A stretch of 64,000 bases of DNA, from assembly GCF_014161445.1 (NCBI RefSeq), contig NZ_JABBXA010000031.1, positions 1-64,000 on the forward strand. The letters run 5' to 3'. The notes below the pieces were generated by a model. It was not told the DNA's origin, did not search any database, and was given only the letters and a program-made list of their open reading frames with translations. Position 1 is the first letter of the stretch, and every line of letters starts with the position of its first letter. Of the stretch, positions 1 to 8,311 are shown piece by piece. This DNA is from Microbispora sp. H13382 (GTDB taxonomy: Bacteria; Actinomycetota; Actinomycetes; Streptosporangiales; Streptosporangiaceae). The position numbers and the translations under genes are program-made.

Positions 1-130
1 AGGCCCCCCACCCCAACACGCGCCCCAGCCACCCAGTCCCCGTCCACGTTCCAGAGTCTCGATCCCCGCGACCCGGTGCCCCTCACGCCGTCCGCATCCC
101 AGGTTTCCGTTCGGCCGGGGCGGGCGTGGG

Positions 131-1006
131 ATGGCTAGGGTTACGGAAGTGACCGAGGAAATCATCCGGTTGTTGGCCCGACATCTGCCCGGCTACGAGG
201 TCGGCAGCGTCAAGCGGTTGGGCGAGGGACAGGACAACGCGGCGTACGAGGTCAACGGTGAGTTGGTCGTACGGCAGAGCAAGATTGACGAGGCGGCCGG
301 CCGTGGGGAAGCGGTGCGGCGGGAGGCGGCGTTGCTGGCTGCCGTGGCCGAGTTGTCTCCGGTGCCCGTGCCGCAGCCGGTCTTCGTGGACGAGGTGGCG
401 GGCGTGCTGGCGTACGGCAAGCTGCCGGGCCGTCCGCTGAACCTGCACCCGGTCAGGGAGCCGATGCGCCTGGCGGCTCCTTTGGGCGGTTTCCTCAGCC
501 GGCTCCACGCGGCCCCGGTGGAGCGGATGGAAGCGTTCGTGCCGCGGGACATCTATCCGCTGAGTGAGCTGCTGGAGGAGGCCGAGGGCCATTACGGGGA
601 GGTCGTGGCTCACGTGCCGTCGGCCGCTCGGCGGATGGTCGAGGACTTTCTCGGTAACCCGGCCCCGGCGGAGCCCGGCGTGCCGGCGTTCTGTCACAAC
701 GACCTGGGCGCCGAGCATGTGCTGGCGGACGCCGAGACGAGCACCGTGACGGGAGTCATCGACTGGACCGACGCGGCCATCGCCGATCCCGCGTACGATC
801 TCGCGCTCGTCTACCGGGATCTCGGTCCGGAGGTTTTCGAGCGGACACTGGCGCACTATCACGGGCGTCTCGACGACGCCGGACGTGCACGTGTCCTTTT
901 CTACGCCCGATGCGCGCTGCTGGAGGACGTCGCGTATGGCCTGCGCTCGGGTGTCCGGTCATACGCGGACGCCGGACTGGCGCATCTCGCGCGCACCTTC
1001 TCGTGA
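131..1006 (+). CDS. Aminoglycoside phosphotransferase (APH) family kinase
   Basis: A 291-residue protein with the APH/choline-kinase fold. The catalytic loop reads CHNDLG (about residues 188-193), and the metal-binding segment VIDWTDAAIADP follows at about 209-220, where the Asp replaces the DFG Asp. The family phosphorylates small-molecule hydroxyls with ATP in the cytosol; the substrate here is unknown and resistance should not be assumed. It is monocistronic as far as the window shows and convergent with the downstream response-regulator gene. The ATG at 131 has only a weak ribosome-binding site. Its 3' end, including the stop codon, lies in an imperfect 17-bp tandem repeat. Confidence 0.8.
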   Translation: MARVTEVTEEIIRLLARHLPGYEVGSVKRLGEGQDNAAYEVNGELVVRQSKIDEAAGRGEAVRREAALLAAVAELSPVPVPQPVFVDEVAGVLAYGKLPGRPLNLHPVREPMRLAAPLGGFLSRLHAAPVERMEAFVPRDIYPLSELLEEAEGHYGEVVAHVPSAARRMVEDFLGNPAPAEPGVPAFCHNDLGAEHVLADAETSTVTGVIDWTDAAIADPAYDLALVYRDLGPEVFERTLAHYHGRLDDAGRARVLFYARCALLEDVAYGLRSGVRSYADAGLAHLARTFS

Positions 1007-1047
1007 CGCGCACCTTCTGCTGACGCGCTCGCGCAGCTTCTCGTGAC
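991..1047. repeat. Imperfect 17-bp tandem repeat spanning a stop codon
   Basis: GCGCACCTTCTCGTGAC at 991-1007 is followed at once by a copy with two changes (1008-1024), then after 6 bp by a third copy with one change (1031-1047). The stop codon of the APH-like gene falls inside the first unit. It looks like local duplication of a gene end. Confidence 0.75.
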
Positions 1048-1069
1048 GTGCGTCCCCCTGAGACAGCGA

Positions 1070-1774
1070 TCACCCGGTGACCAGGCGGTACCCCACGCCG
1101 CGGACGGTCTGGATCATCGTGTCCTCCACGTCGCCGAGCCGGGCGCGCAGGCGTTTGACGTGTACGGCGATGGTGTTGGTCGACATCCCGTCGGTCGAGT
1201 GCCAGACGTTGCGCATGATCTGCTCGCGAGTGACGGTTCTGTCGGCATTGCGCATCAGGTAGTGCAGCAGCTCGAACTCACGCAACGGCAGGTGCACCAC
1301 GCGTCCGCCGACCTTCACCTGGTATGCCGTGACGTCGAGCTCCACGTCGCCGATCGTGAGCACGGTCCGGTGGCCGTCCTGCCGGCGGAAGGCCGCGTGG
1401 ACCAGGGGGAGCAGCTCGGGCACGCGGTACGGCCTGGCCACGCAGGCCGTCGCGCCCGCCTCCAGGGCCTGCAGCGCCTGCCCGGCGTCGCCGCCGAAGT
1501 CGATGCCGAGCAGGACGGGCACGGATCGCGCGAGCCGTACGGCGCGGACGAAGTCGACGGGTCCGACGATGGGGAGGGAGGCGCAGATCAGCACGGCGTC
1601 GGGCCGGAGCGCCCCGGCCTGCAGCAGCGCCTGGGCGCCGTCCGGTACGCCGGTCACGTCGACGCCCTCGGCCTGCATGGCGGCCGAGAGCTGTCGCACG
1701 AGACCCGCGTCCGGATCGGCCACCAGGAGCATGGGCGCCGTCCGAGTGTCCCCCTCCACTGCGGGTGCCGTCAC
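1070..1774 (-). CDS. OmpR/PhoB-type winged-helix regulator with degenerate receiver
   Basis: A 234-residue protein with an N-terminal receiver-like domain (about 13-125) and a C-terminal OmpR-type winged helix (about 135-232, with LREFELLHYL and VHVKRLRARLG). At the position of the phosphoacceptor Asp (normally VLLDLxLP) the sequence reads VLICASLP, so Cys replaces Asp. The usual C-terminal Lys of the receiver is Arg (ARPYR). Phosphorylation by a histidine kinase is therefore unlikely. The GTG start at 1774 has the ribosome-binding site GGAGGG 6 bp upstream. It lies just downstream of pstB on the same strand, so a role in phosphate regulation is inferred from context. Confidence 0.82.
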   Translation of the reverse strand: MTAPAVEGDTRTAPMLLVADPDAGLVRQLSAAMQAEGVDVTGVPDGAQALLQAGALRPDAVLICASLPIVGPVDFVRAVRLARSVPVLLGIDFGGDAGQALQALEAGATACVARPYRVPELLPLVHAAFRRQDGHRTVLTIGDVELDVTAYQVKVGGRVVHLPLREFELLHYLMRNADRTVTREQIMRNVWHSTDGMSTNTIAVHVKRLRARLGDVEDTMIQTVRGVGYRLVTG

Positions 1775-1810
1775 CCGGGTCCCTCCAATGCTGTCAGCCG
1801 GAAGCGGTCG

Positions 1811-2587
1811 TCACCCGAAGCGGCCCGTGATGTAGTCCTCGGTCGCCTTCTCGGCCGGATTGGTGAAGATCTTCGAGGTCTCGTCCATCTCGACGAGCTT
1901 GCCGGGCTGCCCCTGCGCGGCCAGGTTGAAGAACGCGGTCCTGTCGCTGACCCGGGCGGCCTGCTGCATGTTGTGGGTCACGATCACGATCGTGTAGTCC
2001 TGCTTGAGCTGCGAGATCAGGTCCTCGATCGCCAACGTCGAGATCGGGTCCAGAGCCGAGCACGGCTCGTCCATGAGCAGCACCTGCGGGCGTACGGCGA
2101 TCGCGCGGGCGATGCACAGGCGCTGCTGCTGGCCGCCGGACAGGCCCGCGCCGGGCTTGTTCAGCCGGTCCTTGACCTCGTTCCAGAGGTTGGCGCCCTT
2201 GAGCGACTCCTCGACGACGCCCTCCAGCTCCGACCGGGAGTGACGGCCGTTGAGCCGCAGGCCCGCCGCCACGTTGTCGAAGATGGACATCGTGGGGAAG
2301 GGGTTCGGGCGCTGGAACACCATGCCGATGGTCCGCCGGACCGACACGGGGTCGACGCCGGCGCCGTACAGGTCCTGCTCCTCTAGGCGCACCTTGCCCA
2401 CGACCCGTGCCCCGGGGATGACCTCGTGCATCCGGTTGAGGGTCCGCAGGAACGTCGACTTCCCGCAGCCGGACGGGCCGATGAAGGCCGTCACCGACCG
2501 CGGCTCGATGGTCATCGAGATGCCCTCGATCGCCTTGTGCGAGCCGTAGTAGGCGTCGAGGCCCGCGACCTCGATCTGCTTGGCCAT
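1811..2587 (-). CDS. pstB: Phosphate ABC transporter ATP-binding protein PstB
   Basis: A 258-residue cytoplasmic ATPase that drives high-affinity phosphate import. The Walker A motif GPSGCGKST lies at about 37-45, the ABC signature LSGGQQQR near 150 and the Walker B stretch [12 protein letters not shown] after it. The length is standard for PstB. The ATG start has a strong AGGAGG site located in the last codons of pstA; only 3 bp separate the genes, so they are co-transcribed in the order pstS-C-A-B. Confidence 0.97.
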   Translation of the reverse strand: MAKQIEVAGLDAYYGSHKAIEGISMTIEPRSVTAFIGPSGCGKSTFLRTLNRMHEVIPGARVVGKVRLEEQDLYGAGVDPVSVRRTIGMVFQRPNPFPTMSIFDNVAAGLRLNGRHSRSELEGVVEESLKGANLWNEVKDRLNKPGAGLSGGQQQRLCIARAIAVRPQVLLMDEPCSALDPISTLAIEDLISQLKQDYTIVIVTHNMQQAARVSDRTAFFNLAAQGQPGKLVEMDETSKIFTNPAEKATEDYITGRFG

Positions 2588-2590
2588 TCC

Positions 2591-3475
2591 TTACCTCCTC
2601 CTCGCGGGCGAACGCCACCAGGTGATGAGGCGTGCGACCAGGTTGAGCAGCATGACGATCAGGATCAGCGTGAGCGCGCCGGTCCAGGCCCGGTCGATCG
2701 CGGTGTCCGTGGGGCGACCGGCCTGATCGAAGACGTACAGCGGGAGCCCCATCTGCGGCCCGTTGAACGGGTCGTTGTTGATGGAGTCGGTGATGAAGAC
2801 GGTCAGCAGCAGCGGCGCGGTCTCGCCGGCGACGCGGGCGACGGCGAGCATCACGCCGGTCACGATGCCGGTGAACGCCGTGGGCAGTACGACCTTGACG
2901 ATGGTGCGCCACTTGGGCACGCCCAGCGCGTACGACGCCTCGCGCAGCTCCCCGGGCACCAGGCGGAGCATCTCCTCGGCGGACCTGACCACGACCGGCA
3001 TCATCAGGATCGACAGGGCGAGCGCGCCGGCGAAGCCGGAGAACGGCATGCCGAGCACGAGGATCCAGAAGGCCAGGACGAAGAGCCCGGAAACCACGGA
3101 AGGGACGCCGGTCATGACGTCCACGAAGAAGCTGATCGTGCGGGACAACCGCCCTCCCTCGCCGTACTCGACGAGGTAGACGGCGGTGAGCAGGCCGATC
3201 GGGACCGCGATGAGCGACGCGAGCAGGACCTGTTCGAGCGTCCCGATGATGGCGTGGTAGGCGCCGCCGCCGGCGTCGCGCGCCCCGATGTTGCGCATGG
3301 AGTGGGTGAGGAACTCCATGTCGAGGCGGCCGATGCCGTTCTTGACGACGAGCCACAGCACCGACACCAGCGGGATGACCGCGAGCGCGAACGCCAGGTA
3401 GACGAGCACCTGGACGAGCCGGTCCTTGACCCGCCGGACGGCGGAGATGGGCTGGATTCCGGTCTGTACGGTCAC
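2591..3475 (-). CDS. pstA: Phosphate ABC transporter permease PstA
   Basis: A 294-residue inner-membrane permease with about six transmembrane helices. It carries the EAA-type loop typical of binding-protein-dependent permeases (ELREASYALGVPKW, in the second half). It pairs with PstC to form the phosphate channel. Its GTG start overlaps the pstC stop by 4 bp (GTGA), and pstB follows after 3 bp, which indicates translational coupling within one operon. Confidence 0.96.
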   Translation of the reverse strand: MTVQTGIQPISAVRRVKDRLVQVLVYLAFALAVIPLVSVLWLVVKNGIGRLDMEFLTHSMRNIGARDAGGGAYHAIIGTLEQVLLASLIAVPIGLLTAVYLVEYGEGGRLSRTISFFVDVMTGVPSVVSGLFVLAFWILVLGMPFSGFAGALALSILMMPVVVRSAEEMLRLVPGELREASYALGVPKWRTIVKVVLPTAFTGIVTGVMLAVARVAGETAPLLLTVFITDSINNDPFNGPQMGLPLYVFDQAGRPTDTAIDRAWTGALTLILIVMLLNLVARLITWWRSPARRR

Positions 3476-4452
3476 GCTGCGGCCCTCGCGTACTCCTTGC
3501 GGCGGGCGATGACGAAGCGGGCGGCCATGTTCACCAGCAGGGTGATGAGGAACAGGACGAGACCCGAGGCGATCAGCGCGCCGCGGCCCACCTCGGTCGC
3601 CTCGCCGAAGCCGTTGGCGATGTTGGCGGCGATGCTGTTGCCGTACGGGCCGAGGACCTGGAACGTGATCTTGAACGTCGCGGGGAAGATGAGCGCGACC
3701 GCGATGGTCTCGCCCATCGCGCGGCCGAGGCCCAGCATGGCGGCGCTGATGACGCCGGGCCGGCCGAACGGCAGGACCGACATCCTGATCATCTCCCAGC
3801 GCGTCGCGCCGAGCGCCAGCGCGGCCTCTTCCTGCATCTTGGGGGCCTGCAGGAAGACCTCGCGGGAGATCGCCGCGATGATCGGCAGGATCATGATCGC
3901 GAGCACCAGCGACGCGGTGAGCATGCTCTTGCCGACCACGGTGTCACCGCCGAACAGCGGGATCCAGCCGAGGTAGTCGTTGAGGAACTTCGACGGGCCG
4001 AGCATGAACGGCACGAGGAAGGCGACGCCCCACAGGCCGTACACCACGCTGGGGACCGCCGCGAGGAGGTCCACCACGTAGCCCAGGACGGAGGCGAGCC
4101 GCCGGGGCGCGTAGTGCGAGATGAACAGCGCGACGCCGACCGCCACCGGGGTGGCGATGACCAGCGCGAGCAGCGAGCTCAGCACGGTGCCGAAGGCGAG
4201 CGCCCCGATGCCGAAGACCGGCTCGGTGGCGTTCGGCTGCCAGGTCAGCTCGGTGAGGAAGTGGGATGTGTTCGCCTGGAGGGCGGGGACGGCCTTGACG
4301 ACCAGGAACACCCCGATCGCGGCCATGATCGCCAGAAGGACGACACCGGCCCCGGTCGAGGCGAAGCGGAACGGGCCGTCGCCGCGGCTGCGCCGGAAGG
4401 CGGACCGGCGCATGGCCGGCCCGCTCTCCCTGGTTCTGGTTGACGTCGTCAT
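3472..4452 (-). CDS. pstC: Phosphate ABC transporter permease PstC
   Basis: A 326-residue permease with about six transmembrane helices and the EAA loop MQEEAALALGATRW. The basic N-terminus (RRSAFRRSRGD) precedes the first helix. It forms the translocation channel with PstA. The ATG lies 3 bp after the pstS stop codon, so it is read from the pstS promoter. Confidence 0.96.
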   Translation of the reverse strand: MTTSTRTRESGPAMRRSAFRRSRGDGPFRFASTGAGVVLLAIMAAIGVFLVVKAVPALQANTSHFLTELTWQPNATEPVFGIGALAFGTVLSSLLALVIATPVAVGVALFISHYAPRRLASVLGYVVDLLAAVPSVVYGLWGVAFLVPFMLGPSKFLNDYLGWIPLFGGDTVVGKSMLTASLVLAIMILPIIAAISREVFLQAPKMQEEAALALGATRWEMIRMSVLPFGRPGVISAAMLGLGRAMGETIAVALIFPATFKITFQVLGPYGNSIAANIANGFGEATEVGRGALIASGLVLFLITLLVNMAARFVIARRKEYARAAA

Positions 4453-4455
4453 CTG

Positions 4456-5565
4456 CTAGGAGATCGCCTCGACCGCGGTGCGTACCTTGGTGAGCAGGCT
4501 CGACGGCAGCGGGGCGTAGCCCAGGCTGGTCAGCGCCTGCTGGCCCTCGTCGCTGGAGGTGTAGGTGAGGAACGACTTGACCAGCTTCGCGTCCTCGGCC
4601 GCCAGGCCCTTCTCACAGGTGATCTCGTACGTGACGAGCACGATCGGGTAGGCGCCCGCGGCGCTGGTGGCGTAGTCGATCTTCAGCTTGAGGTCGTTGC
4701 CGGTGCCCTCGATCTGGGCGGCCTCGACGGTCTTGCCCGCGCTCTCCGGCGTGAGCTCGACGAACTCGCCCGAGCCGTTGGCGACCTTGGCCTTCTGGAG
4801 CTGGGAGTTCTCGGCGAAGGACAGCTCGACGTAGCTGATCGCGCCCTCGGTGCTCTTGACGCTGGAGGCGATGCCGTCCGAGCCCTTCGAACCCTGGCCC
4901 TGCGCCTCGGCCGGCCACGCCTTCGCGGGCTCGTACGGCCAGTCAGCGGTGGCCGCGAGGAACTTGGTGAAGTTGTCGCTGGTGCCCGACTCGTCCGAGC
5001 GGTGGAACGCCTGGATGGCGGTCGAGGGCAGCTTGGCGTCGGGGTTGTCCGCCTTGATGGCCGGGTCGTCCCACTTGGTGATCTTGCTGTTGAAGATGCC
5101 GCCGATGGTCTTCGGCGAGAGCTGCAGGCCGTCCACGCCCGGCAGGTTGTAGACGACGGCCACCGGACCGGTCACCATCGGCAGGTTGATCGCCTTGCCG
5201 GTCTTGCAGCGGGCGTCGGCCTGGGCGGGCTCGCCCTTGTCCTCCTTCAGGGCCGAGTCGGAGCCGGCGAACGCCACGGTGCCCTGGATGAACGCCTGGA
5301 CGCCGGCGCCGGAGCCGCTCGGGTTGTAGTTGATGCTGACGCCGGGGTTCGACGACTGGAAGTTCTTCTTCCACTCCGCGATGGCGTTCGCCTGGGCCGA
5401 TGAGCCGGCGGCGTTGATGGTGCCCTGAAGGGTGTCGTCGCCCTGTGCGGGAGCGGCGGCGCTGGAGGTGCCCCCCGCCGTGCTCGTGTTGTCATCGGTC
5501 CCGCATGCGGCGAGCGAGAGCACGCCGGCGATGGTGGCGGCGGCGAGCCGGCCTGCATACTTCAC
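4456..5565 (-). CDS. pstS: Phosphate-binding lipoprotein PstS
   Basis: A 369-residue extracytoplasmic phosphate receptor. I chose the GTG at 5565, which has a GGGGAGGAAC site just upstream and gives a clean lipoprotein signal: basic start VKYAGR, hydrophobic core and lipobox LAAC. A longer in-frame extension to 5703 would bury this signal and is rejected. A Ser/Ala/Gly-rich linker (about 25-45) precedes the binding domain, which begins with INAAGSSAQ and includes PSGSGAG, as usual in PstS. It heads the pst operon. A Pho box lies 46-78 bp upstream of the start. Confidence 0.96.
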   Translation of the reverse strand: MKYAGRLAAATIAGVLSLAACGTDDNTSTAGGTSSAAAPAQGDDTLQGTINAAGSSAQANAIAEWKKNFQSSNPGVSINYNPSGSGAGVQAFIQGTVAFAGSDSALKEDKGEPAQADARCKTGKAINLPMVTGPVAVVYNLPGVDGLQLSPKTIGGIFNSKITKWDDPAIKADNPDAKLPSTAIQAFHRSDESGTSDNFTKFLAATADWPYEPAKAWPAEAQGQGSKGSDGIASSVKSTEGAISYVELSFAENSQLQKAKVANGSGEFVELTPESAGKTVEAAQIEGTGNDLKLKIDYATSAAGAYPIVLVTYEITCEKGLAAEDAKLVKSFLTYTSSDEGQQALTSLGYAPLPSSLLTKVRTAVEAIS

Positions 5566-5610
5566 GGTTGTTCCTCCCCTTGTCTTCTCAACATCAGGGA
5601 CGGTAGGGAG

Positions 5611-5643
5611 CCAAGGTGACCTAAAACCTTGGTAAAGGTGAAC
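5611..5643 (-). promoter_or_regulatory. Candidate Pho box upstream of pstS
   Basis: On the minus strand GTTCACC (5637-5643) and GGTCACC (5615-5621) are spaced by two 11-bp turns. This is the direct-repeat geometry of actinobacterial PhoP boxes (GTTCACC-type, 11-bp units). A CCAAGG/CCTTGG inverted repeat overlaps at 5611-5632. PhoP binding is inferred from consensus. Confidence 0.65.
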
Positions 5644-5729
5644 GCGCAATGAACGCCCCCGGTCGCTCTCGTACGACTCCTGAAGAGATAACGAGCAGGT
5701 CACGGGCGTTATAGGAGAGGATTGAGTTC

Positions 5730-6188
5730 ATGAAGCGTGTATGTCTGGTCTGCATGGGGAACATCTGCCGATCGCCCATGGCCGAGGTCGTGCTGCGCCG
5801 TACGCTGGCCGAACGCGGGCTCGACGTGGAGGTGGACAGCGCCGGGACCGGAGGCTGGCACGCGGGGAAGCCGATGGACGAGCGGGCCCTGGCCACGCTG
5901 GCCGACCACGGGTACGACGGATCGTCCCACCGGGCCCGGCAGTTCGACCGGGCGTGGTTCGCCGAGCGCGACCTCGTCCTCGTGATGGACCGCGAGAACC
6001 TGCGCGCCATACGGCGGATCGCGCCGCCGGACGCCGACGTGCGGCTGCTGCGGTCGTTCGACCCCGCCGCCCCCGAGGGCGCCGAGGTGCCCGATCCCTA
6101 CTACGGCGGGCGGCAGGGCTTCGTCGAGGTGCTGCGCATGGTCGAGGCGGCGTGCGAAGGGGTGGCCAAGTACCTTGAGGATCATTAG
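5730..6188 (+). CDS. Low-molecular-weight protein tyrosine phosphatase
   Basis: A 152-residue LMW-PTP. The P-loop VCMGNICRSP at residues 7-16 supplies the nucleophilic Cys and the phosphate-binding Arg, and the general-acid motif DPYYGG is present near residue 122. The enzyme dephosphorylates protein phosphotyrosine (PtpA-like in actinobacteria). The ATG has a GGAGAGG site. It diverges from pstS, and its 3' end overlaps the next gene by 14 bp. Confidence 0.92.
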   Translation: MKRVCLVCMGNICRSPMAEVVLRRTLAERGLDVEVDSAGTGGWHAGKPMDERALATLADHGYDGSSHRARQFDRAWFAERDLVLVMDRENLRAIRRIAPPDADVRLLRSFDPAAPEGAEVPDPYYGGRQGFVEVLRMVEAACEGVAKYLEDH

Positions 6189-6981
6189 GAACCTCGGCGG
6201 CGGGCACGCCTGGACGCTGCACGAGGGCGTGCTCGACGACGGCCGCCGGGTGTTCGTCAAGAGGAGTGCGGCCGCGTCCGCGGTGCTGGAGAGCGAGGCG
6301 GCGGGGCTGCGCTGGCTGGCCGAGCCGGGAGCGGTGGCCGTCCCCGAGGTGATCGCCGCGGACGGCGGCGCGCTGGTGCTGGAGTGGATCGACACCGCTC
6401 CCGCGACGGCGGTGGCCGCCGAGCGGTTCGGCCGTTCGCTCGCGGCGCTGCACGCCGCCGGCGCCGCGGACTTCGGCGCTCCCTGGCCCGGCTACATCGC
6501 CGAGCTCGCGATGGGCAACGAGCCCGCGCCGGACTGGCCCTCGTTCTACGTCTCCCGCCGGGTGCTTCCGTTCGTACGGCTCGCACGCGACCGCGGCGCG
6601 CTGTCGGCCGCCGACGTGGAGCTGGTCGAGGAGGCGTGCGACCGGGTGACGGAGATCGCCGGGCCGGCCGAGCCGCCGAGCCGGATCCACGGCGACCTGT
6701 GGAGCGGGAACCTGCTGTGGTCCGCGGACGGGGTCGTGCTCGTCGACCCGGCCGCCCACGGCGGCCACAGGGAGACCGACCTCGCGATGCTGGCGCTGTT
6801 CGGGGCGCCGCACCTCAACACGATCCTCGCCGCCTACCGCGAGGCGGCGCCCCTCGCGGACGGCTGGCGTGAGCGCGTGCCCCTGCACCAGCTCCACCCG
6901 CTGGCCGTCCACGTCTGCCTGTTCGGCGAGGCGTACCGCGGCAGCCTTCTCACCGCCGCGGGCGACGTCCTCGCCTTGTGA
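6175..6981 (+). CDS. Fructosamine kinase family protein
   Basis: A 268-residue member of the fructosamine kinase/APH superfamily. Evidence is the N-terminal LGGGHAW, the Lys of VFVKR, and the catalytic stretch RIHGDLWSGNLLW with VLVDPAAHGGHRETDLAM. Relatives phosphorylate glycated amines, which then break down (protein and amino-acid deglycation). It starts at TTG 6175 inside the phosphatase gene with a GAAGGGGTGG site, so the two are translationally coupled. It is convergent with hisN, with only 3 bp between the stops. Confidence 0.88.
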   Translation: MRIIRNLGGGHAWTLHEGVLDDGRRVFVKRSAAASAVLESEAAGLRWLAEPGAVAVPEVIAADGGALVLEWIDTAPATAVAAERFGRSLAALHAAGAADFGAPWPGYIAELAMGNEPAPDWPSFYVSRRVLPFVRLARDRGALSAADVELVEEACDRVTEIAGPAEPPSRIHGDLWSGNLLWSADGVVLVDPAAHGGHRETDLAMLALFGAPHLNTILAAYREAAPLADGWRERVPLHQLHPLAVHVCLFGEAYRGSLLTAAGDVLAL

Positions 6982-6984
6982 CGC

Positions 6985-7782
6985 TCACCGATAGGAGGCG
7001 TGAGGGGACAGGCGCTTGAGGACCTCGTCGTGGAGAAGGCCGTTGGTGCACACGAGATTGCCGCCCTCGAGCGGCGGGGTGCCGTCGAGGGAGGTGCAGG
7101 AGCCGCCGGCCTCCTCGACGATGATCGTGAGGGCGGCCATGTCCCACGGGCTCAGCTCGGGCTCGGCGGAGATGTCCACCGCGCCCTCGGCGACCATCAT
7201 GTGCGACCAGAAGTCACCGTAGCCGCGGGTGCGCCAGCACTCCCTGGTGAGACCGAGGAACGGGTCGAGCCGCCCGGCCTTCTCCCATTCCTCCAGGTCG
7301 GAGAAGGAGAAGGAGGCGTCGTCGAGGCGGCCGACCGAGGACACCTCGCAGCGCGTCGCCTTGCTCATGTTGCGCCCGGTCCACGCGCCGCTCTCCTTGG
7401 CGGCCCACCAGCGGCGGCCGAGCGCCGGGGCCGAGACCACGCCCACGACGACCTTGCCGTGCTCCATCAGCGCGATCAGCGTGGCCCACACGGGGACCCC
7501 GCGCACGTAGTTCTTCGTGCCGTCGATCGGGTCGACGATCCAGGAGCGCATGCCGTACCCGGTCATGCCGAACTCCTCGCCGACGACGGCGTCGCGGGGG
7601 CGCGCACGGCGCAGCGTGCCGCGGATGGCCTCCTCCACGGCCCGGTCGGCGTCGCTGACCGGGGTGAGGTCGGGCTTGGTGTCGACCTTGAGGTCCACGG
7701 CCTTGAAACGGCGCATCGTCATGTCGTCGGCGGCGTCCGCCAGCAGATGCGCGAGGTGCAGGTCGTCGCGGTACTCCGTCAC
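6985..7782 (-). CDS. hisN: Histidinol-phosphatase, inositol-monophosphatase family (HisN)
   Basis: A 265-residue Mg-dependent phosphatase with all IMPase motifs: VVGEEFG, then WIVDPIDGTKNYVRG (about residues 80-95) and the C-terminal SPWDMAALTIIVEEAGG. In actinobacteria this family includes HisN, which converts histidinol phosphate to histidinol. The WIVDPIDGTKNYVRG variant is typical of actinobacterial HisN, but inositol-phosphate activity cannot be excluded from sequence. Confidence 0.85.
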   Translation of the reverse strand: MTEYRDDLHLAHLLADAADDMTMRRFKAVDLKVDTKPDLTPVSDADRAVEEAIRGTLRRARPRDAVVGEEFGMTGYGMRSWIVDPIDGTKNYVRGVPVWATLIALMEHGKVVVGVVSAPALGRRWWAAKESGAWTGRNMSKATRCEVSSVGRLDDASFSFSDLEEWEKAGRLDPFLGLTRECWRTRGYGDFWSHMMVAEGAVDISAEPELSPWDMAALTIIVEEAGGSCTSLDGTPPLEGGNLVCTNGLLHDEVLKRLSPHASYR

Positions 7783-7863
7783 AGGCCCAACGTATCGTGC
7801 CCCGACCTGGTCACATCAGAGGATGGATCGCCCCGAACCGTACCTGCCGGTAACATCCCGGCC

Positions 7864-8307
7864 ATGGACATCGGCGCCTTCATGCTCGACAGCGTTCCTT
7901 TCGCGCGGCTGCTCGGCATCACGTTCGACTCGATCCGCACCGGTGCGGCGGTCGCGCGCCTGGCCGATCGGGGAGACCTGCACAACCACGTGGGCGGCCC
8001 GCACGCCGGCGCCCTGTTCACGCTGGCGGAGACCGCCTCGGGCGCGGCCATGCTGTCGGCCTTCGGCGACCAGCTGTCCCGGGCCGTGCCGCTGGCCACC
8101 GAGGCGGCGATCCGCTACCTCAAGCTCGCCAAGGGCGAGGTCACGGCGGCCGCCACTCTGCGGGCCGAGCGGGAGGCGGTCGTCGCCCGGCTGGACGCGG
8201 GGGAGCGGCCCGAGTTCGAGGTCGGCGTCGAGATCCGCGACGCCGACGACGTCGTCGTCTCGGAGATGACCGTCTCCTGGACCCTGCGCACCAACCGCCG
8301 GAGCTGA
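7864..8307 (+). CDS. Hotdog-fold thioesterase (DUF4442/PaaI-like)
   Basis: A 147-residue single hotdog domain. HNHVGGPHAGALFTLAETASG (about 39-59) matches the active-site helix of PaaI/DUF4442 thioesterases, in which the HxG/HAG segment precedes the central helix. It probably hydrolyses a small acyl-CoA; the substrate is unknown. It starts at ATG 7864, divergent from hisN and convergent with the MocR gene. Confidence 0.75.
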   Translation: MDIGAFMLDSVPFARLLGITFDSIRTGAAVARLADRGDLHNHVGGPHAGALFTLAETASGAAMLSAFGDQLSRAVPLATEAAIRYLKLAKGEVTAAATLRAEREAVVARLDAGERPEFEVGVEIRDADDVVVSEMTVSWTLRTNRRS

Positions 8308-8311
8308 GGCG

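Noticed and set aside
1-130. A gene at the left edge
   Set aside because: No start, ribosome-binding site or domain; seen as spacer before the APH-like gene.
131-1006. Aminoglycoside resistance gene
   Set aside because: Only the generic APH kinase motifs are visible; the superfamily has many non-resistance members.
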